Shown piece by piece: positions 33,040 through 44,338 of a stretch of DNA of 64,000 nucleotides. The translations under genes were made by a program, and so were the position numbers. A model generated the notes under the pieces. That model was not told where the DNA came from, ran no database searches, and saw only the letters and a list, made by a program, of their open reading frames with translations. This DNA is from Cichorium intybus (taxonomy: Eukaryota; Streptophyta; Magnoliopsida; Asterales; Asteraceae), in NCBI GenBank assembly GCA_023525715.1, contig CM042016.1, forward strand, positions 81,389,382 to 81,453,381, given 5' to 3'. The first letter of the stretch is position 1. The number at the start of each line of letters is the position of its first letter.

Positions 33040-34730
33040 AAGAAATTGAAGAGACACCAGATAATGAAACCTTAGGAGAAACTAGCAACCAACAAGATGA
33101 AGAAGTTTCTGTCGGTCCGACTGATATATCCTTACCTCTTAGGCGTTCTAGTAGAGTTAGCATGCCACCCGAGTTTTATGGATTCCATATAACTACGGAT
33201 GGGGACACATTTGTCAGTGATAGGACACTGACAAATCTGGATGAGCCAGCTAACTACCGGGAAGCGGTGGCGGGCCCTGAGTCTGCCAAATGAAAAGAGG
33301 CAATGGACAGCGAGATCAAGTCCATGTATGACAATCAAGTTTGGAACTTGGTTGACAATGTACCGGGTCGAAAGACAGTCGGGTGCAAGTGGATCTTCAA
33401 GAAGAAGACTGACATGGATGGAAAGGTACACACTTTCAAGGAAAGACTGGTTGCAAAGGGCTTTACTCAAACCCCAGGGATTGACTATGATGAGACCTTT
33501 TCACCAGTGGCCAAGATAAAGCCTATTAGGATTATGTTAGCCATAGATGCATTTCATGATTATGAAATTTGGCAGATGGAAGTCAAAACTGCTTTCCTTA
33601 ATAGGAAGTTGACTGAGAATGTTTACATGAATCAGCTAGAGGGTTTTGTCGATGCAAAGTATCCTAATAAGGTGTGTAAGCTTGAGAAATCAATCTTTAG
33701 ATTGAAACAAGCTTCTTGCAGCTGGAATATTTGTTTCCATGAGAAAGTCAAAGAGTTTGGTTTCTCTAGAAGCGAGGATGAGTCTTGCGTATATGTCAAG
33801 GCTAATGGGAGTATAGTCACCTTTCTGGTGCTGTATGTTGATGACATACTGCTCATGGGAAACGACATTCCAACCTTGCAAGATGTCAAGTCTTGGCTTG
33901 GAAAGTGTTTCGCCATGAAAGATCTAGGAGAGGCTGCCTATATTCTAGGGATAAGAATATTGAGATATAGGAAGAAGAGACTGATTGGACTCAGTCAGGG
34001 TACATACTTGGAAAAGGTACTGAAGAGGTTTAGTATGGATAATTCCAAGAAGGGAGAGCTACCTATCCAATGTAATGCCAAATTGAGTAAGACTCAAAGT
34101 CCGAGTACAGACGAGGAGATAACTGACATGAGTCGGGTACCTTACGCTTCGGCTGTGGGGTCGATCATGTATGCTATGACATGTACTCGACCTGACGTGG
34201 CCTTTGCCTTGAGCATGGTCAGTCGGTACCAGGGAAACCCTGGAAGGGCACATTGGACAGCTGTCAAGAACATACTCAAGTATCTGCGAAGGACTAAGAA
34301 CTTTGTTTTAATCCTTGGTGGCAGTGATACCTTGAGAGTTGACGGGTATACAGATGCCAGCTTTCAGACAGATAGAGACAATGGTCGGTCTCAGTCAGGC
34401 TGGGTTTTTCTTTTGAATGGGGGAGCAATGACTTGGAAAAGTTCAAAGCAAGAGACGGTGGCTGATTCTACTTGTGAATCAGAGTACATAGTAGCGAGTG
34501 AAGCGGCAAAGGAAGCGGCTTGACTGAAGAACTTTATCGGTGACCTTGGAGTAGTCCCGAGTATTCAAGAGCCCATGGAACTATTCTGCGATAACGAAGG
34601 AGCGGTTGCTTTGACGAAGGAACCGAGAGATCATGGAAAGTCCAAACACATCGACAAAAAGTACCACTACATAAGACATAGAGTAGAAGAAGGTCACCTC
34701 CTTGTGAAGAGGATATAATCAGAAGATAAT
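33040..34730 (+). pseudogene. pol: copia reverse transcriptase and RNase H of element B
   Basis: RT makes cDNA from the element RNA; RNase H removes the RNA. The open part 33303-34523 (406 codons) carries WNLVDNVPGRKTVGCKW, FKERLVAKGFTQTPGIDYDE, FSPVAKIKPIRIMLAI, MEVKTAFLNRKL (first Asp replaced by Lys in the usual MDVKTAFLNG: here EVK), YVDDILLMGN with the catalytic DD, YILGIRI and AVGSIMYAMTCTRPDV. RNase H follows with DGYTDASFQTD, SKQETVADSTCESEYI, then after a TGA at 34521 KNFIGD, FCDNEGAV and KHIDKKYHYIRH. Another TGA at 33291 precedes Met 33303, and the frame ends at a TAA at 34716. It is the best preserved coding part of B. Confidence 0.92.
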
Positions 34731-34919
34731 CCTGCAGACCCCTTGACAAAGGCTCTGAGTATGATTAAGCATAATCAGCATGCGCGGCGCATAGGATTAA
34801 GAGATGATATTAGTTTTGTAATTAGATAGGATTTGAAACTTATTGCAATATAAATGTAATTGACTTTGGTGATTTAATAATATAGTTTTGTTGATGAGTA
34901 TTTGATACTGCCTTTTGTC

Positions 34920-35677
34920 GATTGTTTATTATTGTGTTTCAAGTTTGCATGTTTACTTCCTGAGTAATTTCTTTAAAATTATTCAAATGTCCATAGTCGC
35001 TCATACTTTTAGGGAGTAAGTATGAATGAAGGCTGTCATGAATTGTTTTGTAGATTGTCTAAGGAGTTAGACATAGCAATATGATTGCTGCAATATTCAT
35101 GAGTACTTAGAAATAGGGATTTAAGTATTGGATAAACCCACGCTCAACTGATTGCTTCATGGATTACATCACGAGCAATGTTGAGACGATAATATCTTTT
35201 GATCTTTAAGTAGAGACATATAAGTTATGTTTTACCAAGCAGTTGTTCATTGACAATGCGAAAACGCATCGGTAACACGATGTTATAAAACGTGTTGCTG
35301 TGAATGATTTGACTAGTAAAAGACATAAGTATATGAGTCAAAGCTTATTCGTTCCTTGACCCTGTCGGGAAACAGATATCTGTAGGCCTCTCGATGATTT
35401 TGAAGTTGACTGAAAGGGTTGGCCAACCAAGACTAAATTGATATGCTCAATTGGTAGTCTTAATGTCATATGCAAATCAGAAATCGGGAAACAGAGAATC
35501 AGACCAGGATTGATCTTAATCCATGTCCTGAGTCTGAAAATATCTTGTTGGACGGAGGATCATCTGATCAATTATCTGTAGATAGAACTGACTAGGTCAG
35601 AGTTCGGCAGCGGTTTCTAGGAAGCTACAGTTGCTAATTAATTAGAGGCTAAATTGGTAATTATAGTCATAGACTTA
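34920..35677 (+). repeat. conserved 3' non-coding segment of element B
   Basis: Between pol and the PPT; aligns along its length with 13440-14199 of A. No frame is conserved. See findings. Confidence 0.8.
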
Positions 35678-35691
35678 TCCAAGTGGGATAC
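35678..35691 (+). other. polypurine tract of element B
   Basis: TCCAAGTGGGATAC directly before LTR2. Confidence 0.78.
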
Positions 35692-36569
<878 letters not shown>

Positions 36570-36746
36570 AAAAAAGGGTTCAACAATAATTAATGTTATT
36601 AAATGTTAAAAGATGAACTTAAAGAATGAATAAGAAACAAATCAATCCGTCAAAAATTATTATAAGGTAAATAGAATAATTAATCGTAATTTTAAGAAAT
36701 TTTTTGTTGTATCCACTAGGATAATATACGATAATTTATTCTATAA

Positions 36747-36780
36747 CTAGCGGGAGCCCGTGCTCCGCATGGGTTCGGAA
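36747..36780 (-). mobile_element. Helitron H 3' terminus with hairpin
   Basis: Stem CCCATGC/GCACGGG with loop GGA and one mismatch, 6 bases before CTAG. The subterminal AAATGCAAGAAAAAACAG-like sequence (read on +: ATAAATGCAAGAAAAAACAG, 36801-36820) is shared with Helitron G. Confidence 0.8.
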
Positions 36781-36976
36781 TTGCTGGAGCACAGGTCCGG
36801 ATAAATGCAAGAAAAAACAGCGTAGTCTGTTGAAAAATAGCAATGTCATAATTGGGTTGATTTTTAAAAATAGATACACTTTTCAAAACACCAAAAGAAA
36901 TGGTCGCATGCCATGAAATTATACATTTTCCAAGAGAAATAAGAGATAAATTTATAATACTATTTGGAAATCAAAC

Positions 36977-38090
36977 TTACCCGTTGTCCAAATGAAACTT
37001 ACCCGTTGTCCATGAAATTATACATTTACCTCCAAAAGAGTCGAGAAGCAATCTTATTAGCTTAGAGTCTCTGGTAGGTATATCAGGGCTATTTTCAGCC
37101 AATGTATTTATACATTTTCCAAGAGAAAGTGCGTAATTCAGATGCTTTGACTTGAGCTTCTTCATATTCAAATTTCTCCTTGCATGCATCATGGAATGCT
37201 TTCATGTCAATTTCTCCCATTCTTTTCACCCCGATATTTGTACGCCCATTTAAAATATCTTGAAGTCCCTGAAAACAAAACAAAAACCGATTTGTAAAGT
37301 ATTAAAAAATTAATGGAATGTAATTATGGATTATAAATAAATACTTTTATCAATTCTTTGCGAGGTTCTTGTAATTCATCGTTACCCTGGCGCTCTTTCA
37401 CTACAAGTGTTTAGTTCAAATTTTCCACGTTATCCATTTCCTCCATTTTTGCTTGAAGTTCATTATTCATTTCTTTAATCTTCTCTTGAACTGCAGCACC
37501 ATCTTCATCTCCCAAATGCTTCATCACTTGTAGTTTCCCTTTTAATTCTTCAATTTCCATTTCCAGTTTCTGTTTAGCATCTAGCTGTCTTTCTAACTCA
37601 AGTAGTTTCTTCAAAGCCTCCTCTTTCTCTCTCTACAATTCAGTCAACAAAAGTCCAACCTGGTGTAATTAATAAAAACATATAAGAATACAATTTCACC
37701 TTTTGCTCTTCAACCAACCGTAACACACTCTCATCAGCTTTTTTCTGCTCTATGTAAGCCATTTGTAAGGAGTTGTTTTGCAAGTCGTTCTGGATTTTCA
37801 AAAAAGAATATGAATTACGTAATATGATAATAAGAAAAACATGTTTGTGAAATTGTGAAATGTGAATATGAATATATGATCACCTTTCTTTTCTCTTCGT
37901 CTAATTTTTGTTTTTCACATTTTGTTAACGCTTCCCTTTTATTAAGCTCTTTGCTCCATGAATCAAGTTTTTTCCTTCTTTTATCTAAATCAGCATTAAA
38001 CTTTTCTTGTTCATCTAATACCCTCTTAACATGTTCCTGTGCAAGCCGTTGCATCTTTCTTGTCTCTGTGTAGGGACAATATTGTAATTT
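36977..38090 (-). pseudogene. FDM: captured FACTOR OF DNA METHYLATION (FDM/IDN2-like) fragment: coiled coil and part of XH
   Basis: FDM/IDN2 proteins bind double-stranded RNA and act in RNA-directed DNA methylation. Minus-strand exons: about 37885-38062 (ETRKMQRLAQEHVKRVL, KKLDSWSKELNKREAL, KQKLDEEKRK), 37740-37800 (QNNSLQMAYIEQKKADES), 37411-37700 (ERQLDAKQKLEMEIEELK, GKLQVMKHLGDEDG), 37335-37408 (VVKERQGNDELQEPRKEL) and 37098-37270 (QDILNGRTNIGVKRMGEID, ACKEKFEYEEAQVKASEL, start of the XH domain). Introns with GT/AG edges remain, so it was captured as DNA. A TAA follows ENLN at about 37414, and the XH domain ends abruptly after ASEL. XS and zinc-finger parts are missing. Continued upstream at 46935-47008 across Gypsy D. 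Confidence 0.88.
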
Positions 38091-38096
38091 TAGCAT

Positions 38097-38101
38097 AAAG
38101 A
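38097..38101. repeat. target-site duplication of Gypsy D, left copy (AAAGA)
   Basis: AAAGA here equals 46892-46896. Confidence 0.9.
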
Positions 38102-38629
38102 TGTAACACCCGGCTTTTAAAACAAAAACACCCCTGAAAATTTTTCATTTAAAACATAGGTTTCAGTACTTAAAACCATAAACAAATGGGTATATTCTAT
38201 TTAAAATGGGTACAAGTGTATCAAGGAGTATACAAATATAGTAACCTCCTTAAAAGCCGGGCTGCTACTTACAGCATCTACAAGTCCACTTCTTGAGTCA
38301 CGGACTTTATCCTTACCCTTATCAGGGTTATGCTAACCTGCAGGGACATTTAACAAACGGTATGAGCTACGAGGCTCAGTGAGTAATCGTATCTGCAAAT
38401 AACATGTATAAAATACATTCATATATCTGTCTGGATATCGAATCCAAACTCTTAGCCTTACTAGCTAACCACATATCTCTTAGGATTTCACATCCTAATT
38501 TGTAGCCTTACAGGCTACATCATTACAACCTGCAATTATCAAACTACATCAGTTATTTGCACAGATAATCATATCTAATCGTTTCTGTCCCATGTTTCTT
38601 AGTCACAATGGACCGCACCGTATTTCATG

Positions 38630-39005
38630 ACTATTTAAGCCGCACCACGAGTCATAGCTAAATAAGCTGCACCAAAACATTTTCAACATATTTATATCAT
38701 AGCCCTTAGGCCGCACCAATTGGTTTCAATAACCCAATATCATAGCCAAAAGGCCGCACCATGTTCCTTTAACAATATCATAGCCAAAAAGGCCGCACCA
38801 TGTACCTGTAACAATATCATAGCCAAAAGGCCGCACCATGTACCTGTAACAATATCATAGCCGTATAGGCCGCACCAGTTGGATATAGTATCCAATATCA
38901 TAGCCATATAGGCCGCACCAGTTGGATATAACATCCAAAATCATAGCCATATAGGCCGCACTAGTTGGATATAACATCCAAAATTATAGCCACAAGTGGT
39001 CACAC
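38630..39005. repeat. minisatellite in Gypsy D LTR, ~36-bp unit
   Basis: About nine units of ATATCATAGCC followed by a variable A/T-rich triplet-like stretch and GGCCGCACCA. The same array is in the other LTR at 44868-45246 with small differences. Confidence 0.9.
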
Positions 39006-39033
39006 CATTTAATAACATTTCCTGTTGTAATCG

Positions 39034-39165
39034 TTTATGGCTCACGGCTCCGTTCTTGTCATTTTATTGACTCACGGCTTATCCGGTATTGCCTTTTTAT
39101 CGACTCACAGCTCCGTTCTTGTCTATCGCAGACTCACGGCTTATCTGGTATTGTCTTTTTCACGC
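39034..39165. repeat. two ~65-bp units of GACTCACGGCT repeat in LTR
   Basis: GGCTCACGGCTCCGTTCTTG and GACTCACGGCTTATCCGGTA alternate twice. Present again at 45275-45400. Confidence 0.8.
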
Positions 39166-40655
39166 ATCTGTAAACTATCAAGTTTCGTCCCCCAAATCTG
39201 TTTCAACCTGTAACAGTTCAATCATCATATATCATATATGATATCAGTGAGATTACTCACCTGGATACTAGCTGCATTTGATTCCGGTTGTTTCTTGCTT
39301 TTGCGTGTACCACAACCATTTATCCCGTACCTATATATTTATTTATATACCAAATGATAATAGGTTAATAACCATTTCAGTTGACTCTACTACACAAGAG
39401 TCCTATACAATACAATTGGGGACCATTTCCAATCATTTTTGAGCAATAACAATCATTATAAAAATTTAATACACTTCCCGAAATACGCGTATTCTACTAC
39501 AGTACTTTCGGGAGGTCGTATTCGTATTCCGATAATTTTCCATGAAGTTTCACAACATATTAGACCTATGTTCAAAATTTCAGGTCAATCGGATAAGCCT
39601 AGCATCAAAATCCAATTTAGAAATTACACCAAATTTTAACAGAAGGTTTTATGGCTTCTGCCTCGATCCCGCGCCGCGCCCAGTGTGAGGGCCGCGTCGC
39701 GCCTGTTGCAGTTCCAGGCAGTGAAGACCGATTTTGTGCTTAAAAATCCCAGTTTCCTTTATTAAGCCCTTATTACATGACTTAATCGATAGAGGATTGT
39801 TCCAGGTCAAAAACCATTCATTAACATCTAGTTTTAACCCATGGAAATCATATATTTCAAACATTTTCCAACAATTCCCGTTTTTGACATTTTGGTCGAA
39901 AAACCGAAATATTTCAAAATTAATCACTTCTACTGATTGTTCTTATCATTAACAACATTTGGAACTCATTAGAACTCATTAGAATCCACTGGATCATATA
40001 AACATGTATTCTAGGGTTCTTGAGCAAAGTTCCAAATTTTCAAGAATAGCAACCTATTTTCAATTTAATAAGTGTTCTTAGAACACAAGCATGTTTGCTA
40101 CTTATAATCATACAAAACCACTTGGATTATTACTGGAATTCAGTTTCCAGTTCATCCCAAGAAAACCCACCAAGAACACCTTCAAGAACTTGGTTAAAAA
40201 GGTAATTACTAACCTTATTTTACTTGCCAAATCTTCATTCTTCAAACACTTGGCCTAATTTCTGCTTCACTTCTCAAGAATTTGCAGAAATCGCATCACC
40301 AAAATCCTTCCCGTAGCTTCTCCAAATGATCAGCCACATAGGAGAGTCAACTCTCCTATTTATACTTCCAGATTTTTCAAATTTAGTCCCTAAGTTCCAT
40401 TTCTTGAACTTTTGGCACTTTTCTCACATTTTATCACATATGAACTTTCTTTTCTTATACTTTTGCCACAAGCAAACAATATTTTACATAATTGGTCCTT
40501 CACATGGTCAAATGACCACATTACCCTTTTGTGGTAAAATGACCAATTTACCCTTTTCTTCTAGTATTACTTTCTAATACTTAAAACACCATGTTAAATC
40601 ATAAATACACTATGATTAACATTGTAATACTTAACAAAAGTGTCACGGTGTTACA

Positions 40656-40690
40656 AATTATCCCCTCCTTCAAAAGATTTCGTCCCCGAA
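40656..40690 (-). other. polypurine tract region of Gypsy D
   Basis: On the minus strand GACGAAATCTTTTGAAGGAG then GGGATAATT abuts the TG of the left LTR. Confidence 0.75.
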
Positions 40691-43600
40691 ATCATACAAG
40701 GAGTTGGGGATATTTCTATCTCGTTACAATTTCGGTTTCCCATATCATATGGAAACATTCATGGTATTGCCAAAGCACTTTTACCATACTAGTCTTCTTA
40801 TTTCGCGGTTATATCACTGTTCATCTAACATTCCTCCGGTTGTCCCGGGTAGCTTATCTACTTATCTACCTTCATTTCAACATGAGGAATTTGTTGAAAT
40901 TTATCCATTCATGTTCTCAGAACTATGAGACCCATAGAAACATTATCATTATCTTGAAGTTCATCAAGAAAGTTCGATCAGTATACCAAAATTCTTACTC
41001 TTTGGGACCTATGGAAAAGTCCAATAGATGAGGACTTAACTTTCCTTTCGTCCCAAACAGATTTTTTTTAGTCTTTCCAAGGGATATTTTGAACACTGTC
41101 ATCTTTCCCCATTTGGAAATTTCAACGGTTTTACTCGGCAATCCGCATACTACTTTTGTCGATTTTTGTCTATTTCCAAGTTTTCTCGAATTTGCCTAAT
41201 CTTTTCTTCTGTTTGAGGTACAAATCTCGGGTCCAGCCAACGGCTTCTGCCCAACTTCAGTCTAGTAAATCGGCGTGTAACACGATACTTCATACTATGC
41301 ATTATACGGGTCATCAGAAAACTGGTACGAAAACTGTTATTATCTACAGATTCCACCCGAAATGGACAATCTTCTTGTCTTCCGCCAAGGTCTGTTATGC
41401 GAATTTCAAGCATGTCTTCTAAAATTTGTATCATTATTTCGCCTCGTCTATCGATCTGCAAATCATCTACAGTACTTCCTAGTACTTTTGAACTAATTAT
41501 TCTTGAAAACTATGCCAAAATCTAGGAATAATTTTATTATCTCGACCCGATACGATCGACACTGGTAACTCACGTTAACAAATTTCTCTTTCTATGTAGT
41601 TTTTCACTACTTTTTAATCCTAATTTCTTCCTTAGTCAGTATAAATCTATACTGATTTCATCAATCAATCTGCAATTACCCATATGGTATCATACCCATG
41701 CGGTACTTGCAAAGACTTTATTATAGAGTCTATAATATTTTCGTCCCATTTCTTCTTTGGGACCCACAACGGTTAAATTTTTCGTATGCTTCTAATGATT
41801 TGACTGTAGTTACACACAAGTCAAACACTTTTCACATGTCTTTCAATGTCTTTCTTTAGTCCCGGCCACCAACACATAGGTTATATCACCCTACACAGTT
41901 TGGTACTGCCCCAGGCATTTTGCATATCTACCCCAATATACATCTTTTAAGGGTAAATTTCATATCTCACTTTGCTTTGGAACTCACATACACAACCACC
42001 AAGGGCTTTCAATCGCTGTGAGTTTCTAACTAGCTTCTTTCAATAGCTAATCATTCATTCACTTTTCACGTTTTCAGACTTGCACACTTCTTTCTGTGCT
42101 ACCCGAATCAACTCAGGTAATCAATTTGCCACACTCATACATGTGGATGTATCTTTCAAAATATACTCTTTTCAATTCAAGGCATCTATAGCCACATTCG
42201 TCTTTCCGAGATGGTACAAGATTTCATAACTGAAATCTTTTAGTAACCCATCTGTCTTTGTTATCTCATATTCAGCTTCTTTTTGATCAATTAAGTACTT
42301 CAACTTTTATGATCCATATAAACAGTAAGCTTTACACCATCTAAGTAGTGTCTCCAAAGCTTCAATGTCAAATCATAATTTCTACTGCAATATCATGTAT
42401 CCAAAATCAACTCTGGATGCATTTCTATAATCCAATTTATCTTCTCCGCTTAGCGTCAATGCTAACACCGGAGCTTCATATAAGGTTTGTTTCAACCTTT
42501 GAAAAGTTACATGTGGTCTTTCTACCACTCAGACTTTTCACTTTTATTGATCAACTTTAGTCAATAGAACAATAGTCAAGGAGCAGTTTTCTACAACTCT
42601 CCCATAATAACCCGCCAATCCAAGGGAACTACTAATTTCGGTCAAATTCCAAGGCGGTTTCTGTTTTATCACAGCATCATTTCTACTGGATCCACTTTAA
42701 CATTTTCGGCATTAATAACATGCCCAAAGAATATGAAACTTCTTTTAGCCAAATTTTTCATACTTGGAGAATTTTACATATCACTTAACTCAGTGAAGTA
42801 ACTCCAATATCTGGTACACATGTACTTCATATTCAGTCTAGTTTCGAGAATATCAGATTCTCGGTAGTCAATGCACATACACATCAACTCGTCTTTCTTC
42901 CTTAAAACAAGATAGGGCTCCATATGATGACACATTCGGCCATAAGAGACCCCAATTCAAGAATTTTTTATTCTAATTGTTTTTCCACTCTGCCATCTCT
43001 GCAGATGTTAATCAGTACAGAGCCTGTATACTAAAAACAGCTCCCAAAATCAGTTTAATCATAAACTCTTCTCGCCAATCTGGCAGAAATCCTGGATGTT
43101 CTTTTCAAAAGAAACATTCGAAAATTTATTTAAAGTAGTACACTACTATCACTACTTTATTTAACTTGGCTAATACCACGTATGCAAACTACAACATCAT
43201 TCATTTACTAACTCTTTTCCGAGTTTAGCAAAGAGAAGTAATTGATATTATCAACAACGGTCGTTTACTCTGAATTTTCATCCAATTCATTTCTGAGTTT
43301 AGAACCAAAATGTTCATTTTTCTACAATTCATGTTAGCATCATTCATTGCTAACCAATTCATACACACAATTACTTCATATTCATTGGTAGTCATCGGCT
43401 TCAGATTTATAGGGAAAAATGGTCCTTAAATCCTAGGCAGACTACCTTCCAGGTGTTCAATATCTTGAACATATTTGCTATTTGCTATAGCCAGTTCCAA
43501 AATTTCATCCATAATCGTTGATGAAATATTCAGACAATACATCAAAGTCATCGATCCAAAGCATAGCTTCATGGATCAAATATAACGTATACGGGGTGTA

Positions 43601-43900
43601 TTTTCAAAACAATTATATTTGAGACCATATCAGTCTACTCACGAGCTTCTTCCACAGTCTACTGAAATGCTCATGATATCACTGGTCCTTTTAGACCATT
43701 CATTTCTTCTTTCTTTCCTCCCCGTTCTTTCCTGGGTTCACCACGCTGGAAACACTTCCGTTCCATACAACAAACTCGAGCAATATGCTCCGTTTTCCTG
43801 CAATTTTAGCATATCAACGGTAGAGTCTCAACTCTACAATTTTCTGAGTGCTTTTCCTGCACTTCTTACACTACATCACTTCTTTGTTTTGGTCCCTTCC
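40691..43900 (-). pseudogene. decayed Gypsy gag-pol of element D
   Basis: Scraps in family order on the minus strand: a knuckle-like Cys-rich patch about 43740-43830 (CRKTEHIARVCC-like), RT text ELMCMCIDYRESD near 42850-42900 (from KDGxxRMCIDYRELN), FGHVINAENVKVDPVE near 42680-42725, SSLGLAGYYGRVVE near 42600-42640, integrase tail ETEEKIRQIRENLEI with NRQK (41150-41230), and MVKVLWQYHE with WETEIVTR (about 40710-40790), the chromodomain-like end. Stops and frame changes are everywhere, and no piece exceeds about 100 codons. Confidence 0.75.
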
Positions 43901-44322
43901 CTTTAAGGTTGGACCCAGTTCATGGTAACTTCTCATGAAGCGTCCACTAATCTTTTTCTGCTTTTCTTGTAGTCTCAGCTACTTTTCCTTCACCTTGAAT
44001 ATCAGTCAGGGTGAGCACCCAAATTTCTTATTCTGACCACAGCAACTACTGTTGCTTATCATGTGGATTTTCTGCTACTTGTCTCTTTGCCCCTCGTTCA
44101 ATGGAGCCTTGAGAAAGGGCTGGTCCGCCTCTTAAAGCTGCACGCCCTAAATTCCTCCAAATAAGAGTCGCTGCTCATACTTCTTATACGTTAGAAGTCA
44201 GCACCAGTTAGGTTATATAGGTATAATAACAACTTATATACACCTAACTACATATCATGTCTACTATCTCAAGGTTTAAGTCCAGGAATCTACTCTATAG
44301 ACACCAAGTTCACTTAAACCAC

Positions 44323-44336
44323 GGCTCTGATACCAA
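44323..44336 (-). other. primer-binding site of Gypsy D
   Basis: Minus strand TTGGTATCAGAGCC, initiator tRNA-Met type, two bases from the right LTR. Confidence 0.88.
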
Positions 44337-44338
44337 CT

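Larger units (their letters stand above)
38102..40655 (-). repeat. 3' LTR of Gypsy D (left)
   Basis: 2554 bp. Contains the GGCCGCACCA minisatellite (38630-39005), a CTCACGGCT repeat (39034-39165), and an oddly GC-rich patch at 39664-39712 (CCGCGCCGCGCCCAGTGTGA). Confidence 0.92.

Noticed and set aside
38740..38934. Regularly spaced repeats that might suggest a CRISPR array
   Set aside because: Units are a degenerate minisatellite within a plant LTR, present identically in the second LTR; spacers are not unique.
40591..41031. 146-codon plus-strand frame in Gypsy D
   Set aside because: It lies opposite the minus-strand integrase/chromodomain remnants and shows no family signature.
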